This document shows, one piece after another, positions 56,538 through 64,000 of a stretch of 64,000 bases of DNA. The position numbers and the translations under genes were made by a program. The stretch is from Roseateles_B sp041913905 (GTDB lineage: Bacteria; Pseudomonadota; Gammaproteobacteria; Burkholderiales; Burkholderiaceae_C): positions 62,001-126,000 of the forward strand of contig JAYSEK010000012.1 in NCBI GenBank assembly GCA_041913905.1, in the 5' to 3' direction. The first letter of the stretch is position 1; each line of letters begins with the position of its first letter. The notes beneath the pieces are model-generated. The model saw nothing but the letters and a program-made list of their open reading frames with translations. It searched no databases and was not told the DNA's origin.

Positions 56538-57653
56538 ATGAAGATCGGATGCCCCAAGGAAATCAAGAACCACGAGTACCGCGTCGGCCTCACGCCGGCC
56601 AGCGTGCGCGAGCTCACCAGCCGCGGCCACAGCGTGCTGGTGCAGACCCAGGCCGGTGCCGCCATCGGTCTGAGCGATGAGCAGTACGTCGCCGCTGGTG
56701 CACAGATCGCGCCCGATGCCGCGACCGTGTTCGCCCAGAGCGAGATGATCGTCAAGGTCAAGGAGCCGCAGCCGCAGGAATGCGCCATGCTGCGCGAGGG
56801 CCAGATCCTCTACACCTACCTGCATTTGGCGCCGGATCCCGAGCAGACCGCGGCCCTGGTCAAGAGTGGCGCCATCTGCATCGCCTATGAAACCATCACC
56901 GGGCCTGGCGGCGGCCTGCCCCTGCTGGCCCCGATGAGCGAGGTCGCTGGCCGCATGTCCATCCAGGCCGGCGCGGCCCACCTGGAGAAAAGCAAGGGCG
57001 GCATGGGCGTGCTGCTGGGCGGCGTGCCCGGCGTGGCGCCGGCCCAGGTCACCATCATCGGCGCCGGCGTGGTCGGCACCCATGCGCTGCAGATGGCGGT
57101 GGGCCTGGGCGCCCGCGTCACGGTGCTGGACAAGAGCGTCGACCGCCTGCGCCAGCTGGACCTGATCTTCGGCAATCGCATCACGACGCTGTATTCCAAC
57201 GCCCAGAGCGTGGAGGAGTCCGTGCTGGCGGCTGATCTCGTGATCGGCGGCGTGCTGATCCCCGGCGCCGCAGCGCCCAAGCTGGTGACCCGCGACATGG
57301 TCTCGCGCATGAAGAAGGGGGCCGTGGTGGTGGACGTGGCCATCGACCAGGGCGGCTGCTTCGAGACCTCGCATGCCACCACCCATGCCGAGCCCACCTA
57401 TCTCGTGGATGGCGTGGTCCACTACTGCGTGGCCAACATGCCCGGCGCCGTGGCCCGCACCTCCACCTTCGCCCTGAACAACGCCACCATCGGCCATGCC
57501 GTGGCACTGGCCGACAAGGGCTGGCGCCAGGCCCTCAAGGACAACGCGCACCTGAAGGCCGGCCTCAATGTGGCCCAGGGCAAGGTCACTTACGAGGCCG
57601 TCGCGAGGGATCTGGGCTACGACTATGCCGCAGCAGACAGCCTGCTGGCCTGA
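56538..57653 (+). CDS. ald: Alanine dehydrogenase
   Basis: NAD-dependent enzyme of 371 residues, the family's usual length, interconverting L-alanine and pyruvate plus ammonia. N-terminal GCPKEIKNHEYRVGLTPASV holds substrate residues; the Lys/His pair lies in VKVKEPQPQE and YLHLAP. The Rossmann motif is VTIIGAGVVGTHAL, and the late segment CVANMPGAVARTSTFALNNA is diagnostic. AAGGAG precedes the ATG at 56538. A clear terminator follows, so it is monocistronic. Confidence 0.97.
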   Translation: MKIGCPKEIKNHEYRVGLTPASVRELTSRGHSVLVQTQAGAAIGLSDEQYVAAGAQIAPDAATVFAQSEMIVKVKEPQPQECAMLREGQILYTYLHLAPDPEQTAALVKSGAICIAYETITGPGGGLPLLAPMSEVAGRMSIQAGAAHLEKSKGGMGVLLGGVPGVAPAQVTIIGAGVVGTHALQMAVGLGARVTVLDKSVDRLRQLDLIFGNRITTLYSNAQSVEESVLAADLVIGGVLIPGAAAPKLVTRDMVSRMKKGAVVVDVAIDQGGCFETSHATTHAEPTYLVDGVVHYCVANMPGAVARTSTFALNNATIGHAVALADKGWRQALKDNAHLKAGLNVAQGKVTYEAVARDLGYDYAAADSLLA

Positions 57654-57676
57654 GCCTCCTGGCACCAAGCCATCGC

Positions 57677-57705
57677 AAGCCGGGTTCGCCCGGCTTTTTT
57701 CTTTT
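57677..57705 (+). terminator. Rho-independent terminator after ald
   Basis: Stem AAGCCGGG/CCCGGCTT around the tetraloop TTCG, followed by TTTTCTTTT. It lies 24 bases after the ald stop. Confidence 0.95.
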
Positions 57706-58170
57706 CCCGGTGCTGGTGCATGAAAGCTTTTTGAAAGCAAGCCGGCGCGGCGCTTGCGAGAATCGCCCGGCAGGCGCCACGGAGCCGTTCGAGCGAAATC
57801 CGGCATCAGGTGAGCAGGGTTGCACGATTGGGTGTCCCCTCGAATGAAGGGCTGCACCCCCTGGGAGGATCGGCTTCGCTTGCGGCGCGCATATCATCCC
57901 CGCCGTTGCTCAGCGTTTCTACTTGTTTCCTGGGCAGAGAGCGGCGGCGCTGGCAGCTGGACTCTGAGCGACGGCTTCGCTGGCTCCAGCGGGTGGAACA
58001 ATCATGGGGAGGCGCAGCCGGGTGTTTGACCCCGGCGTGCGACAAGTGAATCGATGAACGGGGCAAGGGTGCAGAAGCAGGTCGACAGGTCATACGCGGA
58101 GCCAGGCGCCGGTGTGTGCTGCGTTGACACGCCTGCGCGGGCCGGTGCCCTTGCGCAAGGCGAGGCCGGG
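57706..58170. other. Intergenic stretch before the GNAT gene
   Basis: 465 bases with no convincing gene. A promoter-like TTGAAA with lower GC content occurs near 57731. Short frames here are not supported by start sites. The sequence 57985-58030 is GC-rich with weak dyads. No known RNA family or repeat was recognised. Confidence 0.4.
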
Positions 58171-59322
58171 ATGACCGGCAAACCGTCTTATCGCGTCCAA
58201 TGGGAAACCGAACGTGAGCGGGATCCTGCATTCCTCCGCGAGTGGGAGGCGTTGCTCGCCGTCAACGACGGGCCTGAGCCCATCTACCAGTCGCCGGGCT
58301 TCCTCCAATACATCCGAGCGACGAGCCAGGATCCCAAGGAGGTCGAGGTTCTCACCGTGCGGGATGCCGCTGATGGCCGCCTGCTGGCCTTGACGCTCAT
58401 CCGCTACCGAGATCTGGCCATGGGGCTGCAGGTCCGGCACTGGCGCCTCAAGCTGGGCAGCCTGCATGTGGGCACGGTGATGGGCAGCACGGTGCTGGGA
58501 GATGAATCTCCCGCCGTGCTGGCGTGCATGGTTCGTTTCGTTTTTGCCCAGCGGCGTCGGGTGGCGGGTCTGTCGCTGCCGTCCTTGCCGCAGCAAAGCG
58601 ACTGTCGGCAAAGCCTGGAGCTTCTCTGCCGCCAGCGAGGCCTGCATGCCAGCGTGCTCAACGGCTGGCGCGAATGCCACAAGATCCCCCTGCCTGGCGA
58701 CTTCAATGCCTATCTGGCGCAATTCGGCAGCAAGCACCGCTACAACCTGAAGCGCCAGGTGCGCCTGCTGCGCGAGCATGCCCCCATGGCGCTGCTGCGC
58801 ATCGACCAGCCTGAGTCGGTGGACGTGCTGGCCGCTGCCATCGACCGGCTGGCCCCGCCGGAGGTGAAGGGGGTGCTGATCTCCAAGGAGAAGTTCGCGA
58901 CCATGGCCCGGCTGGGCATGCTGCGCTGCTATGTGCTGCAGTCCGACGGTGTGCCCGTGGCCGCCCTGGTGGCGACCCAGTACGGGCAGACCCTGCACCT
59001 GCACAACGTGCTGACCGATCCGGCCATGCTGCGCTTCTCGGTGGGCACCTCCATCCTGTACCTGGCCATCGAGGATCTGAGCAGCGAAGGGCGCTTCAGC
59101 GCCATCGACCTGGGTTACAGCTCGCCCTCGCACAGCCACCAGTCCACCAACCGCGTGGAGACGCGCGGCCATCTGCTGCTGTACAGGAGCAGCCTGCGGA
59201 CCTGGGCGCTGTGCACAGCCGAACGCCTGTTTGGCGAATGGCTGGAGCGGGCCAAGGGCTGGCACCAGGCGGTGAAAGCCTGGCGCGCGCGCCGAGCGGC
59301 AGCCGCATCCCGGGACTGCTGA
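58171..59322 (+). CDS. GNAT/FemAB-like acyltransferase
   Basis: Protein of 383 residues with the FemAB/BioF2-type GNAT double fold, common in exopolysaccharide loci. Marker segments are PIYQSPGFLQYI in the first module, FGSKHRYNLKRQVRLLREH at the module junction, and DLGYSSPSHSHQSTNRVETR near the end. No membrane segment. The ATG at 58171 has GAGG upstream. It would transfer an acyl or aminoacyl group to a sugar or amine; the acceptor is unknown and no polysaccharide genes are adjacent. Confidence 0.75.
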   Translation: MTGKPSYRVQWETERERDPAFLREWEALLAVNDGPEPIYQSPGFLQYIRATSQDPKEVEVLTVRDAADGRLLALTLIRYRDLAMGLQVRHWRLKLGSLHVGTVMGSTVLGDESPAVLACMVRFVFAQRRRVAGLSLPSLPQQSDCRQSLELLCRQRGLHASVLNGWRECHKIPLPGDFNAYLAQFGSKHRYNLKRQVRLLREHAPMALLRIDQPESVDVLAAAIDRLAPPEVKGVLISKEKFATMARLGMLRCYVLQSDGVPVAALVATQYGQTLHLHNVLTDPAMLRFSVGTSILYLAIEDLSSEGRFSAIDLGYSSPSHSHQSTNRVETRGHLLLYRSSLRTWALCTAERLFGEWLERAKGWHQAVKAWRARRAAAASRDC

Positions 59323-59363
59323 GCGGCACAAGGCCCACCCGGCGCGGCACATGCCAGGGACCG

Positions 59364-60686
59364 TCAAGGCGCGGCGCCTGTGGGCGCCTGGAAGCCGTCG
59401 CTGAGCGTTTTCAGGAAGGCGACGACGTCGTTCACGTCCTGTGGGTTCAGGGCGGGCAACTGGCCCGGCCGGCGATCGAAAGGCGCGCCGCGGTGCACAT
59501 TGGCCTGGTAGGGCGCCGGCAGATCGTTGTAGCGCTGCACCTGGCCGTTGACGACCGGATACCAGCGGGCCGGGTCCAGGTCTCGCGTCGCATAGAAGCC
59601 CACCACCTCTTCCAGAGTCTGGAAGCGCGCGTTGTGGAAGTAGGGCGCGGTCAGCACCACATTGCGCAAGCTGGGGACGCGGAATTTTCCGCACAGCGAG
59701 GCCTGCGTTGCGAGGTCGCTGCGCTGCGGGCCGCACAGGCCCAGGTCGAAGAAATCTGGATTCTGCGTGGCGACGCTGCGATTGCGCGGCACGCCCAGTG
59801 CGAAGTAGCCATGGTTGGTGAACAGGGCCCGCGCGCCGGCAGGCGCGTTGGGCGGCGGGCTGGCGCTGTGGCAGCTCGCGCAATTGCCCTTGCGCGGATC
59901 GGTGAAGGCGGCGAAGCCCCGTGCCTCCTGGGCGCTGAAGCGGGCGCGGCCGTCCTGGACGGCATCGAACTTGCTGCTGAAGGGCGCGAACTCCGGATCC
60001 TGCTGCTGATAGCGCGACAAGGCCTGCAGGCTGGCGTCAAGCAACTGGGTATCGCTGGCGGCCGCATCGAGGCCGCTGGCCGCCAGCAGGTCCGGGAAGG
60101 CGCTGGCGGTGCGCAAGCGCCGCACATAGCTGGCCACGTCGGTGTTGGCCATCTCGTTGGCGGCGAAGAGCGGGCCACGCGCCTGGGCCACGCGGTCATT
60201 GGCGCGGCCGTCCCAGAACAGCCCGCCGCGGGCCTGGCCGCGGGCATCGATGCTGAAGGCGGGCGTGCCATTGAGGTAGCGCAGGCTGGGACTGCTGCGC
60301 AAGCCCTGCTGGTCCATCAGCAATCCGCCAAGCGGCAGGAAGCTGCCGGCCTTGTCGGCGTGCGCCTGGGCGGCCACATGGCAGCTGGCGCAGGCCAACT
60401 GGCCGCTGGCGGAAAGCCGTGCCTCGTTGAACAACTGCTTGCCGACGCTGGCCAGCGTGGGCGGCGGCGTGCGCCCGGCGGTGGCCTGCAGGCGTTGCTC
60501 GGTGGTGCTGGCGAGCACGCCTGGCGTGGCAGAGGCGGTCTGCGCCGCGTCGCTGGCGGCGGCGGTGGCTCCGGGGCTGCTGCTGCTACTGGATTCGGCG
60601 GTCATGCCGCCACCACCGCAGGCGCTGAGCAAGACGCCACTCAGCACCAGGACAAGACATTGGAAAGGGAGGGTCAGGGGACGCAT
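59364..60686 (-). CDS. Diheme cytochrome-c peroxidase-like (MauG family) lipoprotein
   Basis: Exported diheme protein of 440 residues. Lipobox LLSACGGGG is followed by a Ser/Ala linker to about 70. The first heme site is C99-A-S-C102-H103; the second is CASCHSASPP in the C-terminal half, with distal ligands later in the fold. The segment FRVPSLRNVVLTAPYFHNAR is a hallmark of the MauG/CcpA group. It may reduce peroxides or oxidise a protein side chain at the cell envelope. It stands alone on the minus strand. Confidence 0.92.
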   Translation of the reverse strand: MRPLTLPFQCLVLVLSGVLLSACGGGGMTAESSSSSSPGATAAASDAAQTASATPGVLASTTEQRLQATAGRTPPPTLASVGKQLFNEARLSASGQLACASCHVAAQAHADKAGSFLPLGGLLMDQQGLRSSPSLRYLNGTPAFSIDARGQARGGLFWDGRANDRVAQARGPLFAANEMANTDVASYVRRLRTASAFPDLLAASGLDAAASDTQLLDASLQALSRYQQQDPEFAPFSSKFDAVQDGRARFSAQEARGFAAFTDPRKGNCASCHSASPPPNAPAGARALFTNHGYFALGVPRNRSVATQNPDFFDLGLCGPQRSDLATQASLCGKFRVPSLRNVVLTAPYFHNARFQTLEEVVGFYATRDLDPARWYPVVNGQVQRYNDLPAPYQANVHRGAPFDRRPGQLPALNPQDVNDVVAFLKTLSDGFQAPTGAAP

Positions 60687-60732
60687 GGCGGGCTCCTGTT
60701 GGTCCTGAGGAAATGGGCTGGGCAGCCGAGCT

Positions 60733-61230
60733 TCAGCCGGCGGGCCGGGACGCTGTGGCGGCTGGTGGCTGCGGCTTCTGCGCCGGCTTGGCAGGGGTCA
60801 GGGCTGCGGGGCAGCCCGCGCCTGGGCCGTGCGTCAGGTCGGTGGGTGGATGCGCCGGCGGTGGTGCTGGGGGCGGCGGCGGAAGGAGCTCCCGCAGTCG
60901 ACGCCGCTGTTCTGCGTTGAGCAGCCGGGCCAGGCTGGCCTCGTCCGGTGGCTGGTGCTGCTCATGGGCCTGCCGCAGGAGCCGGTCGAGCTGCTGCGCC
61001 TGTTCCGCGCTCAGCGACAGCGCCTTCTGCCAGTGCTTCTCACGCATCGCCGGCGGCTGCGGCGGTGCTTGTGGCGGGGGTGGCGGCGGTGCCGCATGCG
61101 AGCAGTCCATGGTCGGGGCCGCGGGTGGCATGGGCGGCGTCGTTTGAGCTTGTGCCTGCAGCAACGGCCAGAGGCACAGCAGGGGGATCAGGACCGTCTG
61201 GCTGGACAGCCGGGCAGGGTGCGGACGCAT
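60733..61230 (-). CDS. Spy/CpxP-like periplasmic protein (LTxxQ type), Pro-rich
   Basis: Exported protein of 165 residues. A signal peptide (LLCLWPLLQAQAQ) is followed by Pro-rich segments and a central helical domain (about 65-120) with two LTxxQ-like motifs, LSAEQAQQL and LLNAEQRRRL, as in Spy, CpxP and ZraP. A second Pro-rich tail follows. AGGAG precedes the ATG at 61230. It diverges from a CpxAR/BaeSR-like two-component system, the usual neighbour of such envelope-stress proteins, and is probably its target. Confidence 0.75.
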   Translation of the reverse strand: MRPHPARLSSQTVLIPLLCLWPLLQAQAQTTPPMPPAAPTMDCSHAAPPPPPPQAPPQPPAMREKHWQKALSLSAEQAQQLDRLLRQAHEQHQPPDEASLARLLNAEQRRRLRELLPPPPPAPPPAHPPTDLTHGPGAGCPAALTPAKPAQKPQPPAATASRPAG

Positions 61231-61347
61231 GGGCGCTCCTGGAAGACTCGAAGGCCTCCAGCCTGCGCGCCAATTGGGCAGCGAACGTGGAGAAACTGTG
61301 AAGACGGGCTCCACAATTCAGCGGGTCAGCACGCCTAAGATGCCAGG

Positions 61348-62868
61348 ATGCGATTGCGACTCGTGCACCAGCTGGCGCTGCTGACGGCACTGACCGTGCT
61401 GCTGGCGGTGGGCGCCATGGCCAGCCTGCAGGTCTGGAATCTACGCCGGGGGTTCAGCGACTACCTGCGGGTGCAGGACGGCCTGGTGCTGGACCGGCTG
61501 ATGGTGGCGGCCGAGGCGGACCTGCATCGCCTGGCCGGCCTGCCGCCCCGCGAGTTGCGGGCCTATATGCACCAATGGCTGGCCAGCACGACCCCGCAGA
61601 TGGAGGCCGAGCCGCCGCCGGAGGAGGCGCAGCGGCGCGAACCGCCGCCCGAGCTGTCGCCCCTGCCGGAAGTCGATGCCCCGCCTGGCCTGTCGCGCCG
61701 CCCTCGGCCCCAGCCGGCCATGCCAGGGGCGCCACGGCCGCCGAGGCCTCCCCGCGACCCTGCACGGCTGGGTCAGCGCCTGGTCCTGCTGGACGCGCAG
61801 GGCCAATGGCTGGCCGGGCGTCCGGAGGCGCTGCGGCAGCCGGGTCAGCGCCGGGCGCTGAAACGCGACGGCGAGATCGCGGGCTACCTCTTCCTGGCCG
61901 ATCGCAATGAGGTGCATGACGCCCTGGATGCGCAGTTCCTGCGTCGCCAGACCCTGGGCATCGCAGCGGTCGCCGGGCTGTGCCTGCTGGTGGCGCTGGT
62001 CCTGGCCTATCTGCTGGCGCAGCGCTGGCTGCGCCCACTGCAGCAGGCCCAGCGTGCCGCAGGGCGTCTGGCCCTCGGCGAGCTGGCCGTGCGGATGCCC
62101 GAGGACCGCGGCGACGAGATCGGCGCCTTGATGCGCGACCTCAACGCGATGGCGGTCTCGCTGCAGCAGCTGGAGGACGAGCGCCGGCGCTGGATCGCCC
62201 AGCTCTCGCATGAGCTGCGCACGCCCCTGGCCGTCCTGCGCGGCGAGCTGGAGGCCCTGGCGGATGGCGTGCGCCCGTGGAGCCCTGCTGCATTGGCTTC
62301 GCTGCAGGACGAAGTGCGGCGCCTGCATCGGCTGATCGAGGACTTCCACCTGCTGGCGGTGTCCGATCTGCGCCGCCTACCTTGCCAGTTTCATGTCCTT
62401 GATGTGGCCACCCTGCTGCACCAGGCGGCGCAGCGCATGGAGGAGCGCATGCGGGCCAAGGGCCTGCAACTGCAGCTGGACCTGGACGCCAGCCTCGGCA
62501 CGGCCTGCTGGGATGGCGAACGCATCGCGCAGCTGCTGGGCAATCTGCTGGAGAACAGCCTGCGCTACACCGATGTGCCAGGCCGGGTCCTGCTGAGGGC
62601 CCGTCGGCGCGGCGATGCCGTCCAGATCGTCGTGGAGGACAGCGCCCCCGGCCTCCCGCCGGAACAGATGCGCCAGCTCTTCGAGCCCCTTTTTCGTGCC
62701 GAGGCCTCGCGCAGCCGTGCCAGCGGTGGCAGCGGCCTGGGCCTGAGCATTGCGCGGGCGCTGGCGCAAAGCCACGGAGGCAGCCTGCGTGCCGAAGCCT
62801 CCGCGCTGGGCGGCCTGGCTCAATGCCTGAGCCTGCCGCTGCAAGTCCCTGCAGGAGATGCCGCATGA
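61348..62868 (+). CDS. Membrane sensor histidine kinase (BaeS/CpxA-like)
   Basis: Kinase of 506 residues. First membrane helix about 8-28; a periplasmic domain with a Pro-rich insert (about 90-140, rich in PP and RPPR); second helix about 205-230. Next come HAMP, the H-box QLSHELRTPLAVLRGE with H288, N-box LLGNLLENSLRYT, G1 VEDSAPGLP, F-box LFEPLFRAE and G2 GSGLGLSIARALA. Its stop overlaps the response regulator start by 4 bases. The Pro-rich sensor insert echoes the Pro-rich divergent Spy-like protein. Confidence 0.94.
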   Translation: MRLRLVHQLALLTALTVLLAVGAMASLQVWNLRRGFSDYLRVQDGLVLDRLMVAAEADLHRLAGLPPRELRAYMHQWLASTTPQMEAEPPPEEAQRREPPPELSPLPEVDAPPGLSRRPRPQPAMPGAPRPPRPPRDPARLGQRLVLLDAQGQWLAGRPEALRQPGQRRALKRDGEIAGYLFLADRNEVHDALDAQFLRRQTLGIAAVAGLCLLVALVLAYLLAQRWLRPLQQAQRAAGRLALGELAVRMPEDRGDEIGALMRDLNAMAVSLQQLEDERRRWIAQLSHELRTPLAVLRGELEALADGVRPWSPAALASLQDEVRRLHRLIEDFHLLAVSDLRRLPCQFHVLDVATLLHQAAQRMEERMRAKGLQLQLDLDASLGTACWDGERIAQLLGNLLENSLRYTDVPGRVLLRARRRGDAVQIVVEDSAPGLPPEQMRQLFEPLFRAEASRSRASGGSGLGLSIARALAQSHGGSLRAEASALGGLAQCLSLPLQVPAGDAA

Positions 62869-63566
62869 ACCCGAGCGCCCAACGCATCCTCATCGTCGAA
62901 GACGAGGCCAAGATTGCCGCGCTGTTGGCGGATTATCTGCATGCGGCGGGCTACGAGACACATATCCTCGGCGATGGCGCCGATGCACTCGCCACGCTGC
63001 GGCAATGCCCGCCGGCCCTGCTGGTGCTGGACCTGATGCTGCCGGGGCTGGACGGCCTCAGCCTGTGCCGAGAGCTGCGCCAGTTCTCGGCCCTGCCGGT
63101 GCTGATGATCAGCGCGCGTGTGGACGAGCTGGACCGGCTGCTGGGCTTGGAGCTGGGTGCCGATGACTATCTCTGCAAGCCTTTCAGCCCGCGCGAGGCC
63201 GTGGCCCGCGTCAAGGCCCTGCTGCGCCGGGCGCAAGGCCGCTTGCCGGGGCTGGCGGCTGGCGGACCGCAGCCGCTGGAGGGCGGTTACGCGGTGGACG
63301 AAGCCGGCCAGCGGCTGTATTGGCAAGGCCAGCTCTTGCAACTGACGCCCTTGGAGTTCCGCCTGCTGCGCCTGCTGCTGCGGCAGCCTGGGCGCGTGTT
63401 CAGCCGGGCCCAGCTGCTGGAGCAGCTGCACGAGGACTTCCGCGACGTCAGCGACCGCGTCATCGACAGCCATGTGAAGAACATCCGCCGCAAGCTGGCC
63501 CAGCTGAGCCCGGCGCAGGATCCCGTCAGCGCGGTGTACGGCGTGGGCTACCGGCTGGACCTTTGA
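62865..63566 (+). CDS. OmpR/BaeR-family response regulator
   Basis: Regulator of 233 residues. The receiver has D13-E-D-type acidic residues in LIVEDEAKI, phospho-acceptor D56 in LVLDLMLPG, and Lys in YLCKPFSPRE. The C-terminal winged helix contains LTPLEFRLLRLLLRQPGRVF and DRVIDSHVKNIRRKLAQL. It overlaps the kinase by 4 bases (ATGA). The likely target is the divergent Spy-like gene and its own operon. Confidence 0.95.
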   Translation: MNPSAQRILIVEDEAKIAALLADYLHAAGYETHILGDGADALATLRQCPPALLVLDLMLPGLDGLSLCRELRQFSALPVLMISARVDELDRLLGLELGADDYLCKPFSPREAVARVKALLRRAQGRLPGLAAGGPQPLEGGYAVDEAGQRLYWQGQLLQLTPLEFRLLRLLLRQPGRVFSRAQLLEQLHEDFRDVSDRVIDSHVKNIRRKLAQLSPAQDPVSAVYGVGYRLDL

Positions 63567-63702
63567 GCCCTGGGCTCCATGCGCCGCATGCGCCTCTTTG
63601 CGGCAAGGCAATAAGCGGTGTCGGGCTCTTGCATCGCAGGCTACCGCGGCGGGGTCGGCGGGTGTAAAAACGCAGTCCCACGGGATTCATCAGGAGCCGA
63701 TG

Positions 63703-64000
63703 ATGAGCGAAATGAATCAAGGCCAGAAGGACCGCCTGATGGCGGATCTGCATGCGGTGGTGGCCGAGGCGGAGTCCCTGCTGCGCGCGACGGCGGACCA
63801 GACCGGGGCCGGCGCGGCCGAGTTGCGGGCGAAGGTGCAGGCCTCGCTGGATCGAGCGCGCCGCGGCCTGCAGGAGTTGCAGGCGACGGCCGTGGAGAAG
63901 GCCAAGGCGGCTGACGCCTATGTGCACGAGAAGCCCTGGCAGGCCATCGGCGTGGCGGCCGGCGTCGGCTTGCTGCTGGGCATGCTGATCGCGCGTCGCT
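63703..64000 (+). CDS. ElaB/YqjD (DUF883)-type membrane-anchored protein, partial
   Basis: The first 99 codons are visible; the 3' end lies beyond the window. A charged, helical N-terminal part (LMADLHAVVAEAESLLRA) is followed by YVHEKPWQAIGVAAGVGLLLG, the conserved C-terminal segment of ElaB/YqjD proteins with its membrane helix. These small inner-membrane proteins can associate with ribosomes in stationary phase in E. coli. AGGAG precedes tandem ATGs at 63700 and 63703. Confidence 0.88.
   Translation, partial: MSEMNQGQKDRLMADLHAVVAEAESLLRATADQTGAGAAELRAKVQASLDRARRGLQELQATAVEKAKAADAYVHEKPWQAIGVAAGVGLLLGMLIARR

Noticed and set aside
54590..56788. Open frame of 732 codons antisense to the peptidase and ald start
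   Set aside because: Shadow frame; no motif and no start site.

Overview
The window is a single, gene-dense chromosomal stretch of a very GC-rich bacterium. Codon use is almost saturated with G/C third positions. The gene content points to Burkholderiales, most likely the Rubrivivax-Roseateles-Leptothrix group (Sphaerotilaceae): a liu/mcc leucine-degradation cluster, a thiC-thiO-thiS-thiG-thiDE operon, a copA-cueR/copZ pair, FemAB-like GNAT and MauG-like proteins. No tRNA, rRNA, insertion sequence, prophage or CRISPR array was seen. The genus is an inference; no marker gene is present.

Layout. 1-7.2 kb: a MacAB-like ABC efflux operon (permease, ATPase, adaptor; minus strand) diverges from a sigma-54 response regulator and its histidine kinase; the gap between them holds a good -24/-12 promoter and an enhancer-like palindrome. 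7.2-17.8 kb: single genes (esterase, HExxH lipoprotein, large S9 peptidase, lone receiver, 2OG-oxygenase-like protein, CAP lipoprotein, DMT transporter, SGNH hydrolase, D-threonine aldolase-like enzyme). 17.8-23.9 kb: thiamine operon under a TPP riboswitch. 24-28 kb: a TonB-C protein, then a LysR regulator facing azoR-doxX-pirin with a perfect inverted repeat between them. 28.1-31.1 kb: a GspE/PilB-type ATPase followed by a protein that looks like a degenerate kinase fused to a degenerate receiver. 31.2-34.3 kb: copper export (cueR, copA, copZ) with MerR-type promoters. 34.7-39.6 kb: TonB receptor, outer-membrane transporter-like protein, chalcone-isomerase-like protein.

39.7-52.3 kb is the most unusual part. 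A TetR regulator faces a leucine/isovalerate catabolic run: carboxyltransferase liuB, a vapBC toxin-antitoxin pair, liuC, the whole set bioA-bioF-bioD-bioB, biotin carboxylase subunit liuD, two small lipoproteins, and HMG-CoA lyase. The biotin genes sit between the two subunits of a biotin-dependent enzyme. The same segment carries at least four copies of a GC-rich multi-hairpin element. Two are inserted in frame in bioA and liuD, one spans the bioD start, and one separates a second, synonymous copy of the liuD start from the real start.

52.4-64 kb: a solute-binding protein, an unknown coiled-coil protein, a VOC protein, a clan CD (caspase/gingipain-like) peptidase paired with an 81-residue OB-like protein, alanine dehydrogenase, a GNAT/FemAB-like protein, a diheme peroxidase lipoprotein, a Spy-like periplasmic protein diverging from a two-component system, and the start of an ElaB/YqjD-type protein cut by the window end.
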